In this document: positions 38,305 through 47,439 of the stretch, one piece after another
Layout of the letters: every line of letters begins with the position of its first letter
Position numbering within the stretch: position 1 is the first letter of the stretch
Assembly (NCBI GenBank): GCA_002428015.1
Contig: DIZW01000068.1
Location: 114,512-178,511, forward strand
Direction: 5' to 3'
DNA length: 64,000 nt
Source of the DNA: Oxalobacteraceae bacterium UBA6018
GTDB lineage: Bacteria > Pseudomonadota > Gammaproteobacteria > Burkholderiales > Burkholderiaceae_D
Program-made: the position numbers and the translations under genes
The notes under the pieces: model-generated
Told to the model about the DNA's origin: nothing
The model's input: only the letters and a program-made list of their open reading frames with translations
The model's database searches: none

Positions 38305-38706
38305 ATGAACGATGTTTCGCTGCTGCGTCTGTATGTCCTCAGAGCCATGTACCTGCTGATCGTTGTCGGCCTGGCCGTTGTCGTCTGGCCCGGCATCCTC
38401 CACCGCGACAAGCCGTGGGAATTGATGGAAGGGGTCGTTGCCTGCATGCTCGGCGCGTTCTCGCTGCTGTCGCTGCTGGGCCTGCGCTACCCCTTGCAGA
38501 TGCTGCCGGTACTGATGTGGGAGCTGGTGTGGAAAGCCCTGTGGCTGGGCTTGGTGGCGTATCCGCTCTGGTCGGCCGGGCGGCTCGAAGGCGGCACCGC
38601 GGCTGTCGCCGCCCAATGTCTGGGCGCGGCGATCATTCCCTTCGTCATCCCCTGGCGCTACGTGGCGAAGCGCTACGCAGTCCAGAAGAGCGACCGCTGG
38701 CGCTAA
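38305..38706 (+). CDS. Small polytopic membrane protein in the ArsR operon
   Basis: 133 residues with four predicted membrane segments (about residues 11-30, 44-62, 66-90 and 97-118) and a basic C-terminus YAVQKSDRWR. The pattern of four short helices resembles small DoxX-like or unannotated inner-membrane proteins, but I cannot assign a family with confidence. It begins 39 nt after the previous gene. Confidence 0.75.
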   Translation: MNDVSLLRLYVLRAMYLLIVVGLAVVVWPGILHRDKPWELMEGVVACMLGAFSLLSLLGLRYPLQMLPVLMWELVWKALWLGLVAYPLWSAGRLEGGTAAVAAQCLGAAIIPFVIPWRYVAKRYAVQKSDRWR

Positions 38707-38757
38707 CGCAGGCCGACAGCAGCGCCAGCGTTACGCCAAGATGCAAGTGGCCCAGGA

Positions 38758-40260
38758 TCACATCGGCGGCGCGGCGGCGCAGTATTGCTGCACGTAGGCC
38801 TGATGCGGCGGCAACTGCTTGACGGTCTGCTCGATGCGGGTGCGTATCCCTTCCAGGAAGTGCAGCAATTCGGCGTCGCCCATCAGGTCGGCCGTCTGGT
38901 GGTGTTGCTTGGGCATGATGCCTTGCCCCAGCATGCACTGGATCCACGAGTTCTCGGCGAACAGCTCGTTCTCGATGCGGAACACGCGCCCCGTCTCGCG
39001 GAACAGCTCGATCCGGTGGCGCAGCGAGGCCGGAATCTCCATCTCCCGGCAGTAACGCCAGAACGCGCTGTCGTCGCGGTTGGTGACGTGGTAGTGCAGG
39101 ATGATGAAGTCGCGGATGTGCTCGATCTCGGCGCGCGACTGGCGGTTGTACTCGTCCACCTCGGACTGGCAGATGCCCGCGCTGGGGAACAATTGCAGCA
39201 GGCGGATGATGCCGCGCTGGATCAGGTGGATGCTGGTCGACTCGATCGGCTCCAGGAAGCCGCTCGACAAGCCCAGCGAGACGCAGTTGCCGTGCCACGT
39301 CTCGCGCCGTTGGCCGGGCTGGAATTTGATCAGTCGCGGCGTGGTCAGCGGCTCGCCGGCCAGGTTGCCCATCAAGGTCGCGCGCGCCGCGTCGTCGTCG
39401 ATGTAGCGGCTGGAATACACCTTGCCGTTGCCGACCCGGTGCTGCAGCGGAATGCGCCACTGCCAGCCGGACGGGTGGGCGATCGAGCGCGTGAGCGGCA
39501 GCGCCGGGCCGACCGAGGCGGTCTGCACCGCGATGGCGCTGTCGCACAGCAGCCAGTGCGACCAGTCCTCGTACTCGATGCCCATGGTCTGGCCGATCAG
39601 CAGGGCGCGGAAACCGGTGCAGTCGATGAACAGGTCGCCTTCGATGGTGGCGCCGCTGTCGAGCTTGAGCGAGGTGATGTGGCCGGTGGCGGCGTCGGTG
39701 TTGACTTCGCCGATCTTGCCTTCGATCCGCTTGACGCCGAAGCGTTCGCTGAACTTGCGCAGGAATTTCGCGTACAGACTCGCGTCGAGGTGGTAGGCGT
39801 AGTTCATGCCGCCGTTGGGCAGGTGGGCGAAGCGCTGGTGCTGGGACGCTTTCAGTTCCAGGCAGTACTCGCCGTAGTCGCGCGCCAGCTTGCGCTCGAC
39901 GCCCTTGAGCCAGAAATGCTGGAAGCCGGCGGTCCAGTGGTCGGTGCCGGTCAGACCGAACGAGTGGATGTAGTCCTCGCCCACGTTGCGCCAGCCCTCG
40001 AAGCTGATGCCGAGCTTGAAGGTGGCCTGGGTGGCGGCCATGACTTCCTGCTCGTTCAGTTCGAGCAGGTTGTGGAAGGTCAGCAGGGTAGGAATGGTCG
40101 CCTCGCCCACGCCGACGGTGCCGATCTCGTCGGATTCGATCAGGGTAATGTCGAGCAGCTTGCCCAGCGTCTTGGACAGCGCGGCCGCGGCCATCCATCC
40201 GGCCGTGCCGCCGCCGGCGATGACGACGCGGCGGATTGCTTGGGGTTCCTTGGTTTGCAC
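38758..40260 (-). CDS. Flavin-dependent tryptophan halogenase family protein
   Basis: 500 residues. The FAD motif VIAGGGTAGWMAAAAL opens the protein, a candidate catalytic lysine lies in ATFKLGISFEGW, and the family hallmark GWxWxIP is intact as GWQWRIP. The rest (CTGFRALLIGQTMG, LSSGFLEPIESTSIHL) also matches the PrnA/RebH family, which chlorinate or brominate tryptophan with FADH2 supplied by a reductase. Homologues beside TonB receptors and SapC proteins are common, and their substrates are mostly unknown. No flavin reductase, NRPS or PKS is nearby. It is the last gene of the minus-strand cluster, 12 nt after SapC. Confidence 0.92.
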   Translation of the reverse strand: MQTKEPQAIRRVVIAGGGTAGWMAAAALSKTLGKLLDITLIESDEIGTVGVGEATIPTLLTFHNLLELNEQEVMAATQATFKLGISFEGWRNVGEDYIHSFGLTGTDHWTAGFQHFWLKGVERKLARDYGEYCLELKASQHQRFAHLPNGGMNYAYHLDASLYAKFLRKFSERFGVKRIEGKIGEVNTDAATGHITSLKLDSGATIEGDLFIDCTGFRALLIGQTMGIEYEDWSHWLLCDSAIAVQTASVGPALPLTRSIAHPSGWQWRIPLQHRVGNGKVYSSRYIDDDAARATLMGNLAGEPLTTPRLIKFQPGQRRETWHGNCVSLGLSSGFLEPIESTSIHLIQRGIIRLLQLFPSAGICQSEVDEYNRQSRAEIEHIRDFIILHYHVTNRDDSAFWRYCREMEIPASLRHRIELFRETGRVFRIENELFAENSWIQCMLGQGIMPKQHHQTADLMGDAELLHFLEGIRTRIEQTVKQLPPHQAYVQQYCAAAPPM

Positions 40261-40272
40261 GATCTGTCTCCT

Positions 40273-40983
40273 CTATATTGTGCTGCTTACAGCGCGGTTC
40301 TTGCGCGCCACCAGGTCGCGCAGGTTGACCAGCGAGGCCACCGCCATGTACATCGCCTGCAGGTGGCCGGCGCGCTGCAAGCGCTCCAGCGCCGCGCCGG
40401 GCAGGGCGCCCAGGTTTTCTTCGTGGATCGCGTAAAAGCCCATCATGCGCCCTTGCGAGCCATCCACCAGTTCGACGTCGAGCGCGAACGACTCGAGCAG
40501 CTCGTGTTCGACCAGGGCCGCCATGAATCCGGCGCCGGCCTGCATGCCCTCGTGGATCGCCAGCAGCATCGAGCTGGCCCGCTCAAGGTAGGCGCTCGCG
40601 CTCCCGTTGTCCAGAAACAAGGGCTCGCCCTCGGTGGCGCTCACGCGCGGGCTGTCGAGGTCGATGCCGACGCTGACCTGGCCGCCGTCGACGCCGATCA
40701 GGAAAGGCTGGCGCCGTACCGCCAGCGGCACGTAGTTGGCGTCCCAGCTGTTCGGGCCGAGGAACAGGTTCTCGCCCTCCTGGAAACCGAACAGCGCGAC
40801 CGGCTCGAAGCCCAGCCCGTCGTCGGTCTTGCGGAACACGATCGGATAATTGGCCTGCACGTCGCGGAACTCGCTCGGAAAGGTGATGGCAAACATCACC
40901 GCGTCGCCGTAGCGCGCCCCATGCTCGGAAATGACGCGCAGGTGCTGGTGTTCGACATTGCGCAGCGTTACAGGATTGGTCAT
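40273..40983 (-). CDS. SapC-family protein (copy 1)
   Basis: 236 residues. Recognised by SapC-family landmarks: MTNPVTLRNVEHQHLRV, AITFPSEFRDVQANYPIVFRK, GFQEGENLFL, WDANYVPLAVRRQPFLIG and GFYAIHEENLGALPG. The family was named from Campylobacter surface-array work, but in TonB-receptor/halogenase clusters its role is unknown. No signal peptide is seen. It is clearly paralogous to the SapC gene at 43590-44273, suggesting duplication of a halogenase-SapC unit. Confidence 0.9.
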   Translation of the reverse strand: MTNPVTLRNVEHQHLRVISEHGARYGDAVMFAITFPSEFRDVQANYPIVFRKTDDGLGFEPVALFGFQEGENLFLGPNSWDANYVPLAVRRQPFLIGVDGGQVSVGIDLDSPRVSATEGEPLFLDNGSASAYLERASSMLLAIHEGMQAGAGFMAALVEHELLESFALDVELVDGSQGRMMGFYAIHEENLGALPGAALERLQRAGHLQAMYMAVASLVNLRDLVARKNRAVSSTI

Positions 40984-41017
40984 TGCGTTTTACCGTGCCT
41001 TTCAGTGGTGGAACTAT

Positions 41018-42583
41018 TCAGATGGTATGCATGCCGTGGCGCTGGATATGCTCCAGCAGCTCGCGGTTGCTGGGCAGCGCCGCCAGCATCCTGCCGGTGA
41101 GCGTGGCCGCCTCGCGGAAGTAGCCGGCGGCCCGCTCGGCGCGATCCGCGTGGCGCATGGCGTTGCCGTAGTCGGCGACAAAGCCCATGCCGTACAACAC
41201 GTACTGGTAGCTCGCGGAAGGGAATACCTCCTCGATGCGGTACAGGTCGTAGCGCGACGGCGGCTGTTCGCGCCACACGGTCAGCAGGTCGCGCAGCCGC
41301 GCCGGCAGCGCCGCCGGTTCGCAGTTGTCGCGCCAGTAGGCCGTGTCGCGCCGCTTGCTCAGCACGTAATGGAGCTTGAGGAAATCGATCACGCGTTCCC
41401 AGCGGTAGGTGAAGGCGTCGTTAAAGCGCGCCGCCGCCACCTCCATGCCGGCGCGCGTGGCCGGCATGCCGTCGGCCAGCATGGCCGCCGCCAGCTCCAC
41501 CATGGCCAGGGCCGAGGCCTCCAGCGGTTCGATGAAGCCGGCCGACTGGCCGATCGCCACGCAGTTGCGGTGCCAGAAGCGCTCGCGGTAGCCGGGCTGG
41601 AACGATAGCTTGCGCGGCGTGGCGATGTCGGCCGGGCCGCCGCTGCGCGCGATGTAGGCGCGCAAGGCCAGCTCGGCCTGCTCGTCGCTGGTGTGCGCGC
41701 TCGAGTACACGTGGCCGATCCCGCGCCGGGTCGGCAAGCCGATATCCCAGATCCAGCCGCTGTCCTGGGCCGTGGAGATGGTCTGCGAGGCGATCGGCGT
41801 GTTCGCGGCGGGGTAGGGGATCTGCACCGCCAGCGCGCTATCGTTGAACAGCACGTGGCGCTGGCTCAGCAGGCCGACCCCGTAGTGCTTGCCCAGCAGC
41901 AGGGACTGCGAGCCGGTGCAGTCGACGAACAGGTCGCCCGCGAGCGCGCCGTGCTGGCGCGTCTGCAGCGAGGCGATATCGCCGTTGTCGTGCGCGTTGA
42001 TGCCGTCCACGTGGGCCAGCACGTGGTGCACGCCCAGCCGTCCGGTGCAGTGCTCGCGCAGGAACACGCCGAACTTGCCGGCGTCGAGGTGGTAGCCGTA
42101 GTTGGCCACGGCCGCGAACTCGGGCGTGGTGGCCTGCTTGGGCGCCTTGCCATGCATGCACAGGTGCGGCTGGAAGCTGACCAGGTCGGCGAACGGAATG
42201 TCCGCGTGCTGGCGCTGCCAGCCGGCGGCCAGGTTCACTTCGCCGTAGCCCTGGGGCAGCACGAAGGGGTGGAAATAATAGTCGTTGTCGCTGCCGTCGA
42301 CCCAGCCGTTAAAGCGCGAACCCTGCTTGAACGAGACATCGCAGGCGCGGAAGAAGGCGCTCTCGGAGACGCCGATGCGGCTGAGCGTGTCGCGCATGCT
42401 GGGCCAGGTGCCTTCGCCCACGCCCACCGGCGCCACGTCGGGCGACTCGAGCAGGGTCACACGCAGGCCGGCGCCGTGCTCGGCGGCGATGATGGCGGCG
42501 GTCAGCCAGCCGGCCGAGCCGCCACCGACGACGACGACGTGGTTGACGGTCCTGGCGCTGATGGGGGGCATCTCGGTGGGCAA
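41018..42583 (-). CDS. Flavin-dependent tryptophan halogenase-like protein, divergent motif
   Basis: 521 residues. The FAD motif VVVGGGSAGWLTAAI and candidate catalytic lysine (VSFKQGSRFNGW) are present, but the GWxWxIP signature reads GWIWDIGL, with Ile-Pro replaced by Gly-Leu at its end. VDCTGSQSLLLGKHYG and SAGFIEPLEASALAMVE are typical. The altered signature marks the subgroup tied to TonB receptors; halogenation activity should not be assumed. It lies 9 nt after the cupin gene and 34 nt before SapC copy 1. Confidence 0.9.
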   Translation of the reverse strand: MPTEMPPISARTVNHVVVVGGGSAGWLTAAIIAAEHGAGLRVTLLESPDVAPVGVGEGTWPSMRDTLSRIGVSESAFFRACDVSFKQGSRFNGWVDGSDNDYYFHPFVLPQGYGEVNLAAGWQRQHADIPFADLVSFQPHLCMHGKAPKQATTPEFAAVANYGYHLDAGKFGVFLREHCTGRLGVHHVLAHVDGINAHDNGDIASLQTRQHGALAGDLFVDCTGSQSLLLGKHYGVGLLSQRHVLFNDSALAVQIPYPAANTPIASQTISTAQDSGWIWDIGLPTRRGIGHVYSSAHTSDEQAELALRAYIARSGGPADIATPRKLSFQPGYRERFWHRNCVAIGQSAGFIEPLEASALAMVELAAAMLADGMPATRAGMEVAAARFNDAFTYRWERVIDFLKLHYVLSKRRDTAYWRDNCEPAALPARLRDLLTVWREQPPSRYDLYRIEEVFPSASYQYVLYGMGFVADYGNAMRHADRAERAAGYFREAATLTGRMLAALPSNRELLEHIQRHGMHTI

Positions 42584-42592
42584 GCTGATTCC

Positions 42593-43597
42593 TTAACGGT
42601 TCATACGGTTGAGTAACTGCACGCGCAGCTTGCGCGCCATCTCCTCGTCCAGCGGCGCCAGCAGGCGGCGCGCGGACGGCATGATGTGGGCCGCCTCGCT
42701 GCCGTCGCTGTCGAACACGTAGTGGCGGAACAGCTCGCGCCACGCTTCCCGCTGCGCCGGCGGCAGGTCGCGCACGGTCATCAGGGTGTGCATCAGGGCG
42801 TTGATGGGGGTTTCCATGAAGCCCGGCGACTGGCGCCACCAATAGTTGACGAGGATGTTGAAGCTCTCGAGCGCCTCCACGTGGTGCCACCACATGCTGG
42901 GGATGAAGATCGCGTCGCCGGCGTCCAGCTCGGCCACCTGGGCCTGGGCCAGCGCCTCGGCGAAGCGGGGAAACTTGTCCAGGTCGGGCCGGTGCAGGTC
43001 GACCAGGCTGATGGCCTGTCCGGCCGGGGTGAAGTCCAGCGGGCCGATGTACAGGTTGGACAATTGCGCGGGCGGGAACAGGGTGAAGCGGCGGCGCCCG
43101 GCGGCCACGCAGGCGATATTGTCCGGCAAATCGTAATGCGCGGCGATGCGCGTGCGGTTGCCGATCCAGATGCTCACCAATGGGTCGCGCCCGCCCAGGT
43201 CCAGGTCGTTCTCGGCGCGGAAACCCGGCAGGTAATTGTCGACCGCGGTCGAGCCGACGTAGATCGCCGGCGGGCGCGCGTCATCGCGGTGGTCCTCCAG
43301 CTCGCCCAGGATGGCGTCGAGCTTGACCTGCAGTGAAGAGAAGTTAAAGCCGCTCAAGTCCTCGTTGTAGAAGAAACGGCCTTCGATCTCGGGCAGGCCC
43401 AGCATGGCGATGACGCGGGCGCCCGCATAGAAGCGGCGCAGGTAGCTTGACGCGGCCGCCTGCGAGGCGCGCGCGGCCGCCACGATCGGCCAGGCCCGGG
43501 CCAGGCCGCGCAGCACCAGCGGCTCGGTCGAGGTGAGCACGCTGTCGGGCAGGCTGGCCAAACCGGCGCAGTCGATCTCGCGCATCTGTTTAGGCAT
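42593..43597 (-). CDS. Cupin-like (JmjC-related, cupin_8) protein
   Basis: 334 residues. The double-stranded beta-helix shows an HxD-type iron site in RIAAHYDLPDNIACVAAG and the distal His in SMWWHHVEALESFNILVNYWW. FTLFPPAQLSNLYIGPLD and DAIFIPSMWW are classic for cupin_8/FIH-like 2-oxoglutarate/Fe(II) hydroxylases. Such a protein could hydroxylate a protein or small molecule handled by the cluster. It overlaps the SapC gene upstream by 8 nt. Confidence 0.88.
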   Translation of the reverse strand: MPKQMREIDCAGLASLPDSVLTSTEPLVLRGLARAWPIVAAARASQAAASSYLRRFYAGARVIAMLGLPEIEGRFFYNEDLSGFNFSSLQVKLDAILGELEDHRDDARPPAIYVGSTAVDNYLPGFRAENDLDLGGRDPLVSIWIGNRTRIAAHYDLPDNIACVAAGRRRFTLFPPAQLSNLYIGPLDFTPAGQAISLVDLHRPDLDKFPRFAEALAQAQVAELDAGDAIFIPSMWWHHVEALESFNILVNYWWRQSPGFMETPINALMHTLMTVRDLPPAQREAWRELFRHYVFDSDGSEAAHIMPSARRLLAPLDEEMARKLRVQLLNRMNR

Positions 43598-44273
43598 GGG
43601 CTTGCTTACGCGCGATGAGCGACTGGAAATTCGACAGCGAGGCGATCGCCATGTAGATCGCGTGCAGGTAGCCGGCCCGGCTCAGGCGTTCGAGCGTCTC
43701 GGCCGGCAAGCCGTTCAGCTTCTCTTCGTCGATGGTGTAGAAGCCTTCCAGGCGAAGCCCGGGGAGCGCGACCACGAAGGGGCGCAGCAGCGCCTCGCCG
43801 CTCAGCGCGTCCATGAAGTGCGGCAGGTTCTGCACACCGTCGTGGATGCTGCGCAAGGTGGCGTTGATGTCGTTCAGGTAATCGCTGGCGCCGCCGTACG
43901 GCAGGAACAGGGGCTCGCCGTCGGTGGTGCTCACGCGCGGGCTGTCCAGGTCGATGTGGATGAGCATCTCGTCGGCCGATCGGCCGATCAGGAACGGCTG
44001 GCGTTCGATCGCCATCGGCACGTAGTGGGCATCCCAGCCGCGCGGGCCGAGGAACAGGTTCTCGCCCTCCTCGAAGCCGAGCAGGGCGCGCGCTTCGAAG
44101 CCGGCGCCGTCGGCGCCGCGGGCAAAAACGATGGGGTAATGGGCTTGCAGATCGCGAAACTCCGCGGGAAATGCAATGCAGGACATGACGTTGTCGCCGA
44201 ATGCGGCGCTGCGCTCGCGGATGACGCGCAAATTCTTGTGTTCCAGATTGTGAAGCAAAACCGGGTTGGTCAT
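43590..44273 (-). CDS. SapC-family protein (copy 2)
   Basis: 227 residues from ATG 44273, aligned with the start of copy 1 (MTNPVLLHNLEHKNLRV); a longer TTG start at 44294 is less likely. Same landmarks as copy 1: CIAFPAEFRDLQAHYPIVFA, GFEEGENLFL, WDAHYVPMAIERQPFLIG and GFYTIDEEKLNGLPA. It is the first gene after the receptor hairpins and starts the SapC-cupin-halogenase-SapC-halogenase unit. Confidence 0.9.
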   Translation of the reverse strand: MTNPVLLHNLEHKNLRVIRERSAAFGDNVMSCIAFPAEFRDLQAHYPIVFARGADGAGFEARALLGFEEGENLFLGPRGWDAHYVPMAIERQPFLIGRSADEMLIHIDLDSPRVSTTDGEPLFLPYGGASDYLNDINATLRSIHDGVQNLPHFMDALSGEALLRPFVVALPGLRLEGFYTIDEEKLNGLPAETLERLSRAGYLHAIYMAIASLSNFQSLIARKQAHA

Positions 44274-44364
44274 GGTGGTCGCGCTGCCTTTCAAGTGATC
44301 TGAACCGTGCTGGCAAACTATATAGCATGAAACCAGGCAGACAGGCCAGCAGGTCGCATCGAAA

Positions 44365-44428
44365 ACACGGCAAGCCGCCCGAAAGGGGGACTTGCCGTGT
44401 ACGTCAAGGCGGCGCGGGCCGCCCTGAC
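44365..44428 (-). terminator. Two hairpins between the TonB receptor and the SapC genes
   Basis: Reading in the minus direction after the receptor stop, 44403-44428 folds with GTCAAGGCGGC opposite GCCGCCCTGAC (one mismatch). Then ACACGGCAAG (44365-44374) and CTTGCCGTGT (44391-44400) form a perfect 10-bp stem with an inner CCC/GGG pairing. Neither has a clean T-run. They probably attenuate or process transcription so the receptor is made in excess of the enzymes. Confidence 0.55.
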
Positions 44429-44445
44429 TTGCTAAGTGCCAGTGC

Positions 44446-47439
44446 TCAGAACTTGTAGCGGGCCGACATCATGTAACGCGGTCCGTCCTGGATCGCCTTG
44501 AGCACCATGTTGCTGGTGCGGCCATGGGTACGGACGGTCGAATCGGTCAGGTTGATCGACTCGAACTGCAGGCTCAACTGCTTGTTCACGTTGTAGCCAA
44601 CCGACAGGTCCAACTGGCCGTACGGCTCGGTGTACTGCGGGTTCGGGCCGGCCAGGTCGGTCGTCGAGCTGAGGAACTGACCGCGCCAGTTGTAGGCCGC
44701 GCGCACGCTCCACTTCGCATCTTCGTAGATACCGATCAGGTTGGCCGAGTTCGACAGGCCGACCAGGGCGAACTGGTTGCCCACACCGGCGTTGTCGAAC
44801 TTGAGGTTCGACTTGACGTAGGTGTAGTTGGCCTGCACGCCGAAGCCGGTGGTGCCGAACATGTGCTGAACGTTGACCTCGGCGCCACTCAGGTTGGCGT
44901 CCTGCTGGTTGACGTAGCTGGTCATCTTGAAATTCATGATCGGATCGCTCGGCTGGCCGACGATCGAACCGGTGGTATTACCAGCAGCGTTGTCAGGTCC
45001 GCGGGTGACGCCAGGCTGACCATTGAAGTTCTTGAAGATGTAGTCGCGCAGGCAGGTGGTGTCGCTGACGATACAGCCCGATGCCAGCGCCGCATTCCAG
45101 TACTTGCCGCCCACCGGGGTGTGCGCGCCGGTCGCAGGCACGGTCGTCACCGACTGGCCGGCGTAGTTGCTCAGCTTCTTGTCGAACAGGCCAAGCGAAA
45201 TCATGCTCTGCTTGTCGTAGTACCACTCGAGCGACAGGTCCAGGTTCTTCGACTTGACCGGCTTGAGGGCCGGATTGCCGCGCGACGCGCTGTCGCCATT
45301 GACGTTGGCGGTGGCGCCGATGGTCTGGCCGCCCTCGATCTGGTCATAGCGTGGACGACCGATGGTGTCGCCGTAGCTGGCGCGCACCTTCAGGTTGTCG
45401 CGCACATCCATGTCCCAGTCAAGGCTAGGCAGGATGTTGGTGTACTTGCCGGTGAGGGTAGTGAACTGCTTGGTGCCGTAGGTGACAGGAAACTCGTTCT
45501 GCGACACCCAGGTGATGGCCGCGATGGTTGGCGACAGGGCGGACGAAACCACATCGGTCTTCTCCACACGCACGCCGATACCGGTGTGCATCGGCATGAC
45601 CGTATCCCACTCGGTGACCACCTGCGCGAACAGCGACTTGCTCTTCTCGCTGGTGTGGCGGTCGTAGTCAGGGTTCGACAGGCTCGGCATGTACATGTTC
45701 GGCAGGCCGGTCGAATCGGCGGCGCGCTGGCGCACGGCGGCGAAGTCGAAGGTGTGGATGACGTTGAACAGGTTAGGGTCGTCATGCCCGCCGAGCTTGC
45801 TGAAATACTGGCTCAAAGTGTCCTGGGTGAACAGGCTTTGCGGGTAGTCGGCCGGGCTGGTCGCACCGCCCCAAGTGTCGCGCTGGACTTGCTGGAAGGC
45901 CGAACGGTTCTTCACGTTGGTGGCCGACAGGCCGAAGTTCAGGGTCGACGCGTCGAGAATGCTCAGCTTGCCGCTGGTCTGGAACTGGTCGATCGCCATC
46001 TTCTGGTAACCTTCCTGGAACCAGGAGCCGCTGACCTGCATCGGCGCGCGCACGAAGTCGGCGCCCTGGATGCTCATGACCGGCATCTCGTGGGTGAAGT
46101 CGACACCGGTGTTGCCGCGGCTGAAGCTGACGGTGGCCAGGTCGTTGGCCGAGCCGAACGGGCTGTCAGCCTGCGACACGGCGGTCGAGTGGTGCGCGTC
46201 GAAGTTCAGTTTCAGTTTCGACGACACTTTCCAGGTCGTGTTGAAGCCGATCGAATTGTTGGTCGACTTGGTGGCATAGTCGCCGCCGTTCATCGCGATG
46301 TCCTGGTTGGACACGTTTTCCTGGTAGTACAGCGGCGCCGCGATCGGGCCGTTGGTCCACTTGCTGACCGACGGGCCGAAGTTGAACCAGGCCGACAGCT
46401 CGTGCGACTTGGTCTGCACCTTGTTTTGCGAGAAGGTGTAGTCCAGGGTCGTGACGATCTCCTTGTTCGGCTTGAACTGCAAGGTCAGCTGGCCGTTGGT
46501 ACGCTGGCGCTTGGAACCCTTCATGAAGTACGAAATGTTCTGCGGCACCGAGTACACGTCGCCGGCCTTCGGATGGTTGGTGATGTTCTCCGAGCCCGGC
46601 TGGCCTGCCAGGGGAATGGTGCCCCAGTTGTTCTCGTCGCTGCGGAAAGGACCGCGCCAGCCGTTCGTGATCGACGCGGTGTTCTCGCCGAAGTTACGTT
46701 CCTGGTAGCTGCCGCTGACGGCCACGCCGAACATGCCGTCGGCGGTGGTGTTGCTGTAGATGCCGGAGATCTCAGGCGTGACCTTGCGGTTGGCCTTGTC
46801 GGCGGCAGGCAGGTGGTCGTTCGAGGTGTCGTACACACCCTTCACGCCAACCGACGAGTGCATGCCGGGATTGTCGAAAGGGCGGGCGGTGATGATGTTG
46901 ATGGTGGCGCCGATGCCGCCGGCCGGGGTGTCCGCGCGGCCGCTCTTGTACACTTGCAGCTGGGCGATCGAGTCGGAAGCCAGGTTGGCGAAGTCGAACG
47001 CGCGGCCGTTTTCGTCACCCAGGCTGGAGGTCGGCATCTGGCGGCCGTTCAACAGCACCATGTTCAGGTCGGGGCCGACGCCACGCACGGTGGTCTTGGC
47101 ACCCTCGCCGCCATTGCGGTCGATCGACACGCCGCTGATACGCTGCAGCGACTCGGCCAGGTTGGTGTCGGGGAACTTACCGATATCTTCGGCCACGATG
47201 CCGTCGACGATACCGTCCGAATTGCGCTTCAGGTTCAAGGTTGACTGCATACTGGCGCGCACGCCGGTGACGACCACCTGTTGCGTCGCCGCCCCGCCCA
47301 ACGGATCGACCGTCGGCGTGGCTGCTTGCTGGGCGTAGGCCGGTGCGACCAAGGCTGCGCAGGCACTGGCGACTGCCAGGCTGATCAAGCTCTGTTTGGT
47401 CCTAAAGTGCTGCAGTTGCTGATTTTTTTGATACTGCAT
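44446..47439 (-). CDS. TonB-dependent receptor, carbohydrate-utilisation type
   Basis: 997 residues with a signal peptide (ISLAVASACAALVAPAYAQQ). The plug has VVVTGVRASMQSTLNLKR, IVDGIVAEDIGKFPDTNLAE, LQRISGVSIDR and VRGVGPDLNMVLLNGRQM, the pattern of the large TonB receptors used by Caulobacter, Xanthomonas and related bacteria for sugars and oligosaccharides. The barrel ends GPRYMMSARYKF. AGGGGAAGAG lies ahead of the ATG. The neighbours (ROK regulator, SapC, halogenases) match the usual companions of this receptor class. Confidence 0.94.
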   Translation of the reverse strand: MQYQKNQQLQHFRTKQSLISLAVASACAALVAPAYAQQAATPTVDPLGGAATQQVVVTGVRASMQSTLNLKRNSDGIVDGIVAEDIGKFPDTNLAESLQRISGVSIDRNGGEGAKTTVRGVGPDLNMVLLNGRQMPTSSLGDENGRAFDFANLASDSIAQLQVYKSGRADTPAGGIGATINIITARPFDNPGMHSSVGVKGVYDTSNDHLPAADKANRKVTPEISGIYSNTTADGMFGVAVSGSYQERNFGENTASITNGWRGPFRSDENNWGTIPLAGQPGSENITNHPKAGDVYSVPQNISYFMKGSKRQRTNGQLTLQFKPNKEIVTTLDYTFSQNKVQTKSHELSAWFNFGPSVSKWTNGPIAAPLYYQENVSNQDIAMNGGDYATKSTNNSIGFNTTWKVSSKLKLNFDAHHSTAVSQADSPFGSANDLATVSFSRGNTGVDFTHEMPVMSIQGADFVRAPMQVSGSWFQEGYQKMAIDQFQTSGKLSILDASTLNFGLSATNVKNRSAFQQVQRDTWGGATSPADYPQSLFTQDTLSQYFSKLGGHDDPNLFNVIHTFDFAAVRQRAADSTGLPNMYMPSLSNPDYDRHTSEKSKSLFAQVVTEWDTVMPMHTGIGVRVEKTDVVSSALSPTIAAITWVSQNEFPVTYGTKQFTTLTGKYTNILPSLDWDMDVRDNLKVRASYGDTIGRPRYDQIEGGQTIGATANVNGDSASRGNPALKPVKSKNLDLSLEWYYDKQSMISLGLFDKKLSNYAGQSVTTVPATGAHTPVGGKYWNAALASGCIVSDTTCLRDYIFKNFNGQPGVTRGPDNAAGNTTGSIVGQPSDPIMNFKMTSYVNQQDANLSGAEVNVQHMFGTTGFGVQANYTYVKSNLKFDNAGVGNQFALVGLSNSANLIGIYEDAKWSVRAAYNWRGQFLSSTTDLAGPNPQYTEPYGQLDLSVGYNVNKQLSLQFESINLTDSTVRTHGRTSNMVLKAIQDGPRYMMSARYKF

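Noticed and set aside
38758..43597. Antibiotic (pyrrolnitrin or rebeccamycin-like) biosynthetic cluster based on tryptophan halogenases
   Set aside because: No NRPS, PKS, pyrrole or indole-coupling genes are nearby; gene company (TonB receptor, SapC, ROK) matches carbohydrate-uptake loci instead.
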